Below, one piece after another: positions 27,058 to 35,021 of a stretch of 64,000 nt of DNA (position 1 is its first letter; each line of letters opens with the position of its first letter). The position numbers and the translations under genes are program-made. The notes under the pieces were generated by a model. It had not been told where the DNA came from, searched no databases, and was given only the letters and a program-made list of their open reading frames with translations. Source of the stretch: M3007 sp037445225. GTDB taxonomy: Bacteria > Bacteroidota > Bacteroidia > Chitinophagales > Saprospiraceae. The stretch lies in the NCBI GenBank assembly GCA_037445225.1, contig JBBIKW010000016.1:1-64000 (forward strand), read 5' to 3'.

Positions 27058-29031
27058 CTACTGCTTCTGCTTGCGCGCCTTGCGCGCCTCCTCGGCAGCG
27101 CGCGCCGCCTCTGCTCGCTTCAACCATGGCTGAGCCTCTTCCGGTCTACCCATGTCGTTGTATGCGGAGCCGATATAATGCAACAGCGTTGGGTTGTCGG
27201 GCTCGTATTTCAGACCTTCTTTCCACTGTTCGATGGCCTCTGGGAAGCGGCGCTGCATAGCCAATACGGCGCCCAAGTTGCGGCGCGCATCGATGAAGCG
27301 CGGGTTGAGGGCCACTGACTTGCGGTAAACTGCCTCTGCGGAGTCGAGCTGTTGGCGCAGGAAGTAGATGAAGCCGAGGTTGGAAAGCACCTTTTCGTCG
27401 TTGGGCCGATAGCGCAGGGCGTTCATGTAGTCGTGGTAGGCACTGTCGTATTGGCCCAGTCGAAAGTAGGCGAGGCCGCGACTTCCAAAGGCGTCGTGGT
27501 ACTGCGGATAGAGCTCGATGGCGCGCGTGTGGTAGCCGATGGCTTTGCGCACCCAAGAGGAGTCGGTTACCTGTCCGGTTTCTTCGATGAGGCCTTCCTT
27601 TATCGTCTCGATGCCCATGTGAAAGTTCAGCTTAGCGCAGTTGGGCGAGTGCGGAATGTCGGCCTTGTACAAGGTGTAGCTCGTGTACCAAACCGGATTT
27701 CGGCGGATAGTCTGCAGGCAATAGAGTACCAACACAATGCCGGCGATGCTCCACAAGACGGCGCCCTTGTTGTTGGGGTTGAGTATTTGTTGGGTGGGCG
27801 TGCGGTGAGGTTCCATCTTCAAGCGCAAGAGCACGGTAAGGAGGCCTGCGAGGGCCAAAGCAAAGCCCCACGAAGGCGCATACAGCAGCCGCTCGCCATA
27901 AGAGGTACCGATGAGGATGAACACGTTGCTGAACAGTGAAAAGGCGATGAGGTAAAACAGGATGGCATACGAGAGGATATGCCGGCGCGGCAGCAGCCAA
28001 AGGGCATAAGCGAACATGCCGACGTACGCCAAAAGGCTGCCCAGCGCGCGTATGTCGCTGAAGGTCGTCAATTGCATCTGCGGATACCCGCGGTCGCTGA
28101 TGAGCAGGTGCGGGAAAACAAGCGTCTTCAAGTATTCCCCGCACATCATAAAGGCCGAAGCCAGCTGCGTCGCGCGGTCTTTGGCGCCAACAATGAAGTT
28201 GTCGAGCACCGAAAACACTTCGGGATACGGCTGGGCGCTCAAAACCAAATGGCGAGCCGTCAGAAAGAGCGCCGCTGGAAGGAGAAACAGCACAGCTATG
28301 CGGAGGTTTTCCCGAAGCGGGCGGTCTGTAAAAAACCAGATGGTCAGCGGAAAAATCGCCAAAAAGGTGATGGCGCTTTCTTTGGAAAACAGGGCGAGCG
28401 CGTAGAACAGCACAGCCAAGGCCACATAGCCCTTTCGGGCCGTGTCGAAGTAGCGCCACACGCTCCAAAGGGCCGCCGTGCAAAAAAACAGCGCTAAGAT
28501 CTCGTCCAAGCTCTTGATGTTGGCCACCACCTCGGTGTGCACTGGATGGGCTATAAAAAACAACACGGCTAAGGCCGGCAGGATGGGCGGATAAGCGGCC
28601 AATATGCGCCGCCACGTAACCCACAACAGCCAGCCCGTCCACCCGTACATTAGGGCATTCATAACGTGCCCCACCATCGGATTGTCGGGCGACAGCTGCC
28701 ATTGCAATGCAAAAATCAAGAGTGCAAAGGGGCGATACAGCGAGCCCGGGCTGTTCCAAGCGCCGTAGCGGTATTCCTTAGTGAAGATCAGGTCGATGTT
28801 CTTCAAGCCGCCCTGGGTCACCCAGTTCTCCTTGATGACAGAATAGTCGTCTAAGCAGTACTGATGCCCAAAGGTGTTGACGTAGAGCAGGAAACCCAGC
28901 GCGCCGGCCACTGCACCCACCCACGCCGGGCCGAGCGGTGCTGAAAACACCTGCACACTCGCCAAAGGCGGGGCCACCGCACCGCGCCGACGAACGGCCG
29001 CCTGCTCTTTCGCTTTTTTTCGCTTGCTCAT
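27058..29031 (-). CDS. TMTC-like polytopic membrane protein with TPR repeats
   Basis: A 657-residue protein. The ATG at 29031 is chosen because it begins a lysine-rich cytosolic tail (MSKRKKAKEQ). About ten hydrophobic helices follow (residues 45-455), in the layout of GT-C glycosyltransferases, including FGHQYCLDDYSVIKENWVTQ with the acidic pair (DD) expected in the first luminal/periplasmic loop. The last 200 residues are TPR repeats (for example AFGSRGLAYFRLGQYDSAY). The combination matches the TMTC/PMT-like families, where eukaryotic members are O-mannosyltransferases. Protein glycosylation is known in Bacteroidota, but the acceptor here is unknown. Confidence 0.8.
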   Translation of the reverse strand: MSKRKKAKEQAAVRRRGAVAPPLASVQVFSAPLGPAWVGAVAGALGFLLYVNTFGHQYCLDDYSVIKENWVTQGGLKNIDLIFTKEYRYGAWNSPGSLYRPFALLIFALQWQLSPDNPMVGHVMNALMYGWTGWLLWVTWRRILAAYPPILPALAVLFFIAHPVHTEVVANIKSLDEILALFFCTAALWSVWRYFDTARKGYVALAVLFYALALFSKESAITFLAIFPLTIWFFTDRPLRENLRIAVLFLLPAALFLTARHLVLSAQPYPEVFSVLDNFIVGAKDRATQLASAFMMCGEYLKTLVFPHLLISDRGYPQMQLTTFSDIRALGSLLAYVGMFAYALWLLPRRHILSYAILFYLIAFSLFSNVFILIGTSYGERLLYAPSWGFALALAGLLTVLLRLKMEPHRTPTQQILNPNNKGAVLWSIAGIVLVLYCLQTIRRNPVWYTSYTLYKADIPHSPNCAKLNFHMGIETIKEGLIEETGQVTDSSWVRKAIGYHTRAIELYPQYHDAFGSRGLAYFRLGQYDSAYHDYMNALRYRPNDEKVLSNLGFIYFLRQQLDSAEAVYRKSVALNPRFIDARRNLGAVLAMQRRFPEAIEQWKEGLKYEPDNPTLLHYIGSAYNDMGRPEEAQPWLKRAEAARAAEEARKARKQKQ

Positions 29032-29685
29032 ATCGCTAAAGCCTGCGTTTGCCGCATAACCGAGGCGAAAGTAGCGAGATTTTATCGATGCTGAACCTAA
29101 CGAGCAGTGTACCGGCTGTTTTCGTCCCAATAATCACATGATCGCAATGGCGTAAAGTTCGAGAGGTAAGATGTTTACAAGGCACCCCTGGGGAAGAAAA
29201 CGCGGCTAATATAAAATTTTATCGTTTAGGCGTTTTTAACTATACTCGATAGTTTTTTGGGGAATTATCGCAAATTTGTTTCAAATAACGAGGAAATGAC
29301 AACTATCTTGTCTTGTGCACACTTCAAGAGGAACAAGTCTTTTGGGCTTTAGTGGGGTTTTATGGGACACACTCCGAAGAACTATGCCAAACGCTCGATG
29401 CCGAACTCCACCTTCGAAATCTGGCGGCTGAACCTGTGCGCAAATGGACGATGGAAGGTGACCGTGAACATGCGCTGGAAAGCGGCACTGGCATGTTGTT
29501 TATCCTGCTCTTAGATCTGCAAACGCCCTTCACCGCAGCTGTTGTCGGCCTTCCGGAACGACAACCCGGCTTGTGGATGAATGTCTCACGGCCTTTCCTC
29601 GCGCTGCGAGCAGATGTTAAGGAGCAGCAAGTTTTGCCATAAAGATGCTATTTTTCTCATCCGAAGCAATGCACATGGAAAGTCA
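29032..29685. other. Left border of the decayed island; no recognisable gene
   Basis: After the TMTC-like gene the sequence becomes AT-rich (about 29200-29290). A 109-codon plus-strand frame at 29313-29642 is uninterrupted, but I recognise no family in it, and a second frame through the same bases is broken by stop codons. It may be the remnant of another gene of the island. No promoter or terminator is convincing. Confidence 0.5.
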
Positions 29686-30834
29686 ATGGACCCACTTAGC
29701 GAGGAAGAACTGAGACAGAAGATCGTAGAGTCACTTGTAGAGCAGGTTTTAGGTACAATCCACATGTCAGGCCGCCTCAGAACGATAAGGAAACTTACAG
29801 GCGAGTGCAGGCTCTTTCGAAAATAGGGCAGATACGACTGCACCGGAATTTTCTCGTTAGGAACGTTGAAAAAGTTAGGAAATACGCAAGAAATTGGACA
29901 GAAATAAGTCCAAATGATATAAAAACAGAACTAAGATCAGTAGTTGATGGTAGTTTAGAGGCAACTTTATTTCGCTGACGGAATTTTATTTGGTATAGCG
30001 CTCCTTATCAGAGAGGATATGGGCGAATGTTGAGATTTATCCTATGGGATGTAACCCACGATGCTCCTTTTGGCCTAATCAGCCTACAGAGTCCGCTGTT
30101 CAAGGTTGGAGCAAGAGATAGAGATTTGGGACTTTCTGGGGCGGAGTTGGTATATAGGTTAATCCATCCATGCAAGCGCAGAGATTAGGCGCCTTGCCAC
30201 CGTATAACGATTTGCTCGGAGGTAAAATGGGGGCATTGTCTGCAACCTGTAGTGAGGTCAGAGAAGTCTACAGTGAAAAATATAAGAATACCAGAACTGT
30301 GATAAGAAGGAGAGAGATGGAAAACAGATTATTTTTTTTATAACGACCACAAGCGTCTTTGATAAAAGCAGTATATACAATCGATTAAAATATCAAGATG
30401 ATTTGATTGCTCATCTAATAGGATATACACAAGGATCGGGTTTGTTTCATATTTCCGAAAGACTATATCTCAAAATATTGGATTTTCTGAAACAAAAAGG
30501 CTTTTATACGGCAAGAAGCTATGGCAACGGTCCCTCGCGCAAGATGCGATTGATAAACAAAGGGCTAAAACTGTTGGGGCTGGGAAATGCGGTCTATTAC
30601 AAATTAAACGTGAGCTTTACATATTCCTCTTGGTAAAGAACCTGCATTCGGCAATCAGACAACAGGAAGAGCCCCTATTATGATAGGGCTCTTCAAGATA
30701 TTTTTGATTACTGGTCAAGAAGATACTGCATTCCCAGAATAGAAAGAAAGCGCACTTGGTCCGCTTTCAACGTGGATGCGTATTTTGAAAGCCTTATAAA
30801 AAATTACCAACTTAAAAGAAATGAAAGACTATAA
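29686..30834 (+). pseudogene. DUF4338 / Druantia DruA-like gene, multiply broken
   Basis: Joined across lesions, this reads as a full-length DUF4338 protein of about 380 residues, the family that includes DruA of the Druantia antiphage system. Fragments in order: MDPLSEEELRQKIVESL; RYNPHVRPPQNDKETYRRV; YGRMLRFILWDVTHDAPFGL; LGALPPYNDLLGGKMGALSA; ITTTSVFDKSSIYNRLKY; SYGNGPSRKMRLINKGLKLL; RELYIFLLVKNL. Lesions: a frameshift near 29745-29752, an in-frame TGA at 29976-29978 where a tryptophan is expected, and frameshifts near 30185, in the T-run 30332-30339, near 30602 and in the C-run 30672-30675. The last codons overlap the NurA-like gene. GC is lower than in neighbours, which suggests transfer. 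Family recognition is strong; that it is dead assumes the assembly is right. Confidence 0.8.
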
Positions 30835-31440
30835 CCAGGTCTCTGATCTCCTTTTACCACAGGCTATGATCAATGAGCTGCTTGAGCATAGCGAAAGGCC
30901 ATCCAGAAATCTACTTGTATCTTTTGAAAATGTGAGCAAAAAACGCCGGGATATACAGAAGAACCAATGAATAAAGGTATCATAGGGACGGATGCCGATC
31001 TATCGATGCTTATGCCGCCAACTACTTGCGGCATTGATGGAGCCAATGTTGTAGATAGGCTTCCAGCGGTGGATATGATTGCTTGCTGTGCGGTAGCCAC
31101 AGAAGAGCTGATACCATCTTACGAAGAAAAACACCGGGAAAATGTTTGTTATCGTGTATTTCTTCGTAGTGATGCCCATAGTGATGGTACTGGCATCATG
31201 CTTGCTGGTATTATGTGGCGATTGGAGCTAGAGTTCGCTGCAAAGGCTCCGCATGATGTGGTGTTTATCGATGGTTCGCTTACCAACCCTATCATTAAAA
31301 AATGCAGCCATACATGAAGCAAAGGAGAAGCAATTTTCAGGGAAGACTAAGTGCACAGCTGAGTGAAGGTTTCGAAGCGTTTTTGGTAGATTACAGAAAA
31401 ATTACCAATTCCTTGGCTTTGTGTTGCATGAGTCCGCGTC
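30821..31440 (+). pseudogene. NurA-like nuclease gene, frameshifted and truncated
   Basis: An ATG at 30821 lies inside the end of the DUF4338 gene (14-base overlap). It opens a frame (MKDYNQVSDLLLPQAMINEL) that shifts near 30966 into a 116-codon frame, then again twice between 31300 and 31360 (NAAIHEAKEKQF, then LSEGFEAFLVDYRK). Two acidic motifs, GIDGANVVDRLPAVDMIACC and DVVFIDGSLTNPI, resemble the metal-binding DG(S/A) motifs of NurA, the nuclease that works with the HerA ATPase. The C-terminal part is missing where the transposase remnant begins, and no HerA gene is in the window. The overlap suggests DruA and this protein were made together. The end at 31440 is approximate; the NurA call is tentative. 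Confidence 0.55.
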
Positions 31441-31471
31441 TTAGTTTAGCAATCCCTTTCTCGTTTACAGG

Positions 31472-31730
31472 TCAAGCGACTCTAACCGACTTTGGAGCGG
31501 CGATTTGAATAAATTTGTTCAGCACCGCCGCATTGACGGCGGCTTCAGTTTTCTGGTTTTCAAATACCCGGACATACATTTTTTCTCCCAGGATTGCCTT
31601 CCATTGGAAAAAGGCATTTTCACCTTTACTTCGCCAATCATGTCCGGATGGTACCTTCCAGCCCTTTCGATTGGCCTGCTGCCCACCCTCATCCATAACC
31701 TCTAAAGCGCGGTTTCTTGGATGGCCAGTC
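31472..31730 (-). pseudogene. IS5-type transposase, C-terminal remnant
   Basis: About 85 residues ending at a stop codon at 31472. The order RNRALEVMDEGGQQANRKGW, ENAFFQWKAILGEKMYVRVF, ENQKTEAAVNAAVLNKF and PKSVRVA is the typical end of IS5-group DDE transposases, where the final catalytic glutamate is that of the ENAFF stretch. The rest of the transposase and the far IS end are gone; its open frame runs directly into ATPase sequence. It lies between the truncated NurA-like gene and the truncated second ATPase, so it marks a deletion junction. I could not find terminal inverted repeats. Confidence 0.65.
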
Positions 31731-32491
31731 GGCAGCCCTTCGGCATAGCGGAGGCGGAAGTCGGGTATGGGCTGGGTGATGAGCTTAGGCTGCCCGCGCG
31801 GCTGAAGTAGTCGATGCGCATAGTGTGCAGATGTACGAAGTACTTGGTCCAGCGCGGCTCGTCCAGCAAGTCGCTGAAGCCGGTGGTGCCGACGAACATG
31901 AGCACCACATCGCCCTGGCGCTGGGTGAATGTCCGCATGCGGGCCAACAGCTAGGTGCCGCGGTCTTTGTTCCGCCGAAGGGCCGAGTGAAAGCCGTGGG
32001 TGTCGTCGTATTCCTCCAAGCAAAGGATGAGCTTCTACTTGAGCAGGAAGTTGGATAGGGTGTTCCAAGCCTCTAACCAATCTTCGGGCAACTGGGGCAG
32101 TTCCTCCACAGAAAGCCCGAGCGCGCAGCAGCCCTTTTCGCCCAAGGCACTGAGCCAGCGCGACACCAATTGCTCTCCGCAGAGGCTCTGCGCATCGAGC
32201 ATCGCTGTGCGGAAACGGGTGCGGTCGAGCAGGACGGACAGGAAGTTGAGCAGCGAGGTCTTGCCCACGCAGCGCTGGTCTATAACACTACCAAGGGCAC
32301 AATGTACTTTAAGATAGATATATGCGCAGCGTGCGTAGGGCAGCCTCCCTTGGACTTAGCCGTTGGCTATAGCTATACTTGTGCAGCAGGCTCGGCTCAA
32401 AGAACAGCCAGGCGAACGCCTCCCGGTCGCTGCGCAGAGCATCGGGCTTGGTAGAGTGGATTCTCCGCTCGGATGCGGGTGTTTGAGGCAT
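31731..32491 (-). pseudogene. STAND-like P-loop ATPase, broken and truncated (second gene of the pair)
   Basis: Starts with ATG at 32491, four bases after the stop of the preceding ATPase gene. Recognisable pieces: EAFAWLFFEPSLLHKY, KYIVPLVVL, the Walker A region QRCVGKTSLLNFLSVLLDRT, the Walker B-like LILCLEEYDDTHGF, GDVVLMFVGTTGFSDLLDEP and QPKLITQPIPDFRLRYAEGL. This order fits AAA/STAND ATPases with a YxxQRxxGKTSLL-type loop. Lesions: frameshifts before the P-loop (around 32280-32310) and near 31795-31805, and in-frame TAG codons at 32035-32037 and 31951-31953. The C-terminal domain has been replaced by the transposase remnant. Function before decay is unknown. Confidence 0.6.
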
Positions 32492-32494
32492 CGT

Positions 32495-33426
32495 TTAGTT
32501 GTTTAACCAGGAATTGACAAGGACGAGCAGTTTTTCGCCCCATTGCCAAAGAGCTAGGGCCGCCGCGGCTATGGTTCCCCCGACCACCTTGGCCGTCGTA
32601 CCCATTCGGCTCCAGACAGCTCCGATGCCCAGCATTCGCCCTAGGCGCATGGCCCATCGGCGCGTAGCGCGCTCTACTTTCCCAATGCGATTGTCGAGCG
32701 AGGGGTGCTTTCCCGCTCGAATTCCTCGAGCCAGCGTTTTATTTCTTTGCGGAGGGCAGCGGTATCGCCCGCTGAGTTCAGTTGCTTTGGGCAGAGGAAG
32801 GCGAGAAAGTCAGCAGGTTTTCGGTGGTGGTACACGGCCGATGCCAGTGCTTTGCGATGGTCGGGTTTGTTGGACAGCTCGAAAAAGCAGCGCAAGAGTT
32901 CGCTTTCCATTTCGTCGGAGCGCAAGGGGGGAAGAGTCTCTTGTATGGAGAACTCTAACTTCGAACCGGACACCGCCCTGCCTGCGATATACAGCTCTCG
33001 GGTGCGCACGGGGTGTTGGGAACACACGAGCAGGGCGACTTGGCTGATGTTGTACAAGTTCAAAAAGCTCAAGTCGTAGCCGCAGGCATCCACATCTTGC
33101 GCATCGGCTAGGGCGTCGAAGTGCTCTAAGCAAAGCCAAATGCACTGTTCCGAATGACTTCTTAAGTAGCGGTTGACCAGGCTGTGATAGTCTTCTTTGG
33201 CTTCCCGGGGCGATAAATTCAATGGGTCGGCTATTGTTTGCGTGAATTCAGAAAGCGCGTGTGCAGTGGTCTTCATGTTGACTCGCAGCAGGCGCGTATT
33301 TCCAGGCGAGTGGTTTGCCAGGTCGTCCCCTAAGCGGGGCATGCCCTGCCCAGGAGGAGCGTATAGGTTGATGGTTTTGCCTTCACAGAGCCATTTGGCC
33401 ACTTTTTCCGTGAACGCAGGTCTCAA
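32495..33426 (-). pseudogene. P-loop ATPase with C-terminal membrane helix, degenerate (first gene of the pair)
   Basis: A 250-codon open frame (32674-33426) starting only with TTG; the open frame reaches 33471 without any ATG. Near the N-terminus NLYAPPGQGMPRLGDDLAN occupies the Walker A place but reads GMP where GKT is expected. A Walker B-like IWLCLEHFDAL follows. A frameshift just after ESTP (around 32700) moves into a second frame that ends with a coiled segment, one hydrophobic helix (VVGGTIAAAALALWQWG) and a stop at 32495. The next ATPase gene starts within four bases, so the two formed an operon. The lost lysine, lost start and frameshift mean it is dead if the assembly is correct. 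Confidence 0.55.
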
Positions 33427-33471
33427 GCAGATCGAGGAGCCGGAATGCCCATGTATGGCGACGTTTTTTGA

Positions 33472-34090
33472 TTAGATAGAGCAGCAACAAAAATTATATC
33501 GGCATCGAAGGTATATCCAAATTTTTGCTTTATATTCGAGTTCAAGCAATATTTTGTGGAGTATGGAGGTAGCCCTGAGGGGCGCTTGAACGGGCTGTCG
33601 CTTACCAGAGCAGTCTAGCGTTGCTAAGAGATCGCAAGCGGTCGCAATCGCCTTCACTATCTCGACCCCGTATGCTCTCGCAAGGCCGAGCGGTGGGTCA
33701 TCTGCCCTACTTCCCGAAAGGGCAGCGCCATATATTCGCTGTCCTATGTTGTCGGCTGTGGACAAGTTAGGCGGTAGTGTAAATCGATGGCTCGGCGATG
33801 CGCTCGCAGGTGACGGCAGATGCCCTGCGCAGCGGTATCGCAGGCGCACCATTGGTGGTGGTTTTCCAAAAAAACCTGGGGCAGCTAGAGCCTGTGGACG
33901 TGGCACATGCACTGGTGCCTTTCCCTTGTAGTGGGCGTTGCCTCTTGCTTTTAAGGCAGATTTTTTCTGGAGACATGGGGTGGTGTGTTAACATTTTTCA
34001 AAAGGTATGCGCTTATACAAAAAGCCTGTTTACCTTCGTTGGTGCTTTTGCGCGTTTTATTTCGTTCTTTCAAAAATCGCTTCACCTATC
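33472..34090. other. Right border of the decayed island; no recognisable gene
   Basis: About 600 bases without an identifiable protein. Frames on both strands are open for up to 147 codons (33472-33912, minus), but their composition looks accidental and I see no family motif. The probable promoter of the following Cys-rich protein lies in the last 100 bases, though no clear TAnnTTTG was found. Confidence 0.45.
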
Positions 34091-34522
34091 ATGAAAAAAG
34101 CATTTCTCTTTTTCGCCTTCCTGTTTGCCCTTGGAATGGGCGCTGCCCAAGCGCAGAGCTGTCAGGGCGCTGCTGCTACCGCTCCTAAGTCGTGCTGTGC
34201 CTCTAAGTCGGCCGCTGCTAAAGCTGCTGCTGCCGACCCGAGCATCGAAAAGCGAACGGCAGAAGACGGCAGCGTCTCTTACGTCCGCAGAGAGACCGAT
34301 GCTCAAGGCAACGTCCGCTTTGTGAATGTCCGCTTCGACGAACAGACCAAGACGTTTGTCAACGTAGCGCCGCCGGCCGCTGCGGAGGGCATGACGAAAA
34401 AATCGTGCTCGGCCGCCGAAGCCAAAGCATGCGCGGGTCAAGCAGGAGCAAAGGCGTGCGCCGGAAAAGCGGAGGGCAAAGCCTGCTGCGCTGCTAAAAA
34501 AGCCGCTGTAGAACAGAAGTAG
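34091..34522 (+). CDS. Small secreted Ala/Cys/Lys-rich protein
   Basis: A 143-residue exported protein of unknown function. The signal peptide is clear (MKKAFLFFAFLFALGMGAAQ), which fixes the ATG at 34091. The mature part has eight cysteines in two clusters: near the N-terminus (QSCQ, KSCCASK) and near the C-terminus (KSCSAAEAKACAG, AKACAG, KACCAAKK). Between them lies a beta-like segment (SYVRRETDAQGNVRFVNVRF). The repeated xACAG/CCAxK units suggest metal binding or disulfide cross-linking, but this is inference. The gene is single and closed by a terminator. Confidence 0.8.
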   Translation: MKKAFLFFAFLFALGMGAAQAQSCQGAAATAPKSCCASKSAAAKAAAADPSIEKRTAEDGSVSYVRRETDAQGNVRFVNVRFDEQTKTFVNVAPPAAAEGMTKKSCSAAEAKACAGQAGAKACAGKAEGKACCAAKKAAVEQK

Positions 34523-34553
34523 TTCTTATATAGAGCCCAGCCCCTGTCTCTTG

Positions 34554-34594
34554 GCCGGCTATCGCAACGCCTCGCGGTAGCCGGCTTTCTTTTC
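34554..34594 (+). terminator. Intrinsic terminator of the Cys-rich protein gene
   Basis: GCCGGCTATCG pairs with CGGTAGCCGGC (one G-U) around a short loop, followed by TTTCTTTTC. It begins 32 bases after the stop codon. Confidence 0.8.
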
Positions 34595-34966
34595 GATTTT
34601 TCGGGAAAGAATAACACCGTCGGCATGCAAAAATCAAAACACTTTGTGTTAACTTTGGGGCGTGAAAAAAGCATACCAAAAAGTTTCCCACATGCACTGC
34701 CTTTTTTTATTTCCCTAAAATTTAACCTTAACATAATACAAGCGCTATGCCGTTGGACGGCCCACTTGGGGGCGACACGCAGAATAAAAACAGTTATCTA
34801 TCACGCGATTAGGGTATCGTTGGCGCGCCGCGAATGTGCGCCCGTACGGCGAAGAACATGTGGATAAATGCGATTAAATGTGGAAAAAAAGGTATAAAAT
34901 GCAGATTACTCACTGCGATTTCCCACTTTTCCACAGGTTAGAACCGATACGGAATGTTTGAGCGAG
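34595..34966. other. Intergenic region before dnaB with AT-rich tract and DnaA-box-like sites
   Basis: No gene is visible. An AT-rich tract (about 34690-34740) is followed by DnaA-box-like sequences: a perfect TGTGGATAA at 34859-34867, TGTGGAAAA at 34879-34887 and TTTTCCACA at 34927-34935. Such a cluster may regulate dnaB or be part of a replication origin. Confidence 0.5.
34859..34935. promoter_or_regulatory. Cluster of DnaA-box-like sites
   Basis: TGTGGATAA (34859-34867) is the exact reverse complement of the consensus TTATCCACA. TGTGGAAAA (34879-34887) and TTTTCCACA (34927-34935) each differ from it at one position. Three sites in 77 bases next to a helicase gene is more than expected by chance. 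Confidence 0.5.
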
Positions 34967-34995
34967 GGGCAGAAGGGCAAACGGCAATAAGTTTG
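34967..34995 (+). promoter_or_regulatory. Promoter of dnaB
   Basis: TTTG at 34967-34970, a 17-base gap and TAAGTTTG at 34988-34995 match both Bacteroidota promoter elements. Transcription would start near 35002, about 20 bases before the dnaB start codon. Confidence 0.6.
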
Positions 34996-35021
34996 CATCA
35001 AGCGAGAAAACACCTCTTTTC

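Noticed and set aside
27632..28759. 375-codon minus-strand frame
   Set aside because: Same strand but another frame inside the TMTC-like gene; its Arg/Pro/Ala-rich composition is typical of a shadow.
31951..32037. Two in-frame TAG codons as possible recoding (amber suppression or pyrrolysine)
   Set aside because: The same gene also has frameshifts and a lost C-terminus, and the neighbours are broken too; ordinary decay explains it.
32499..33047. 182-codon plus-strand frame
   Set aside because: It is antisense to the first ATPase of the island, where recognisable ATPase sequence runs on the minus strand.
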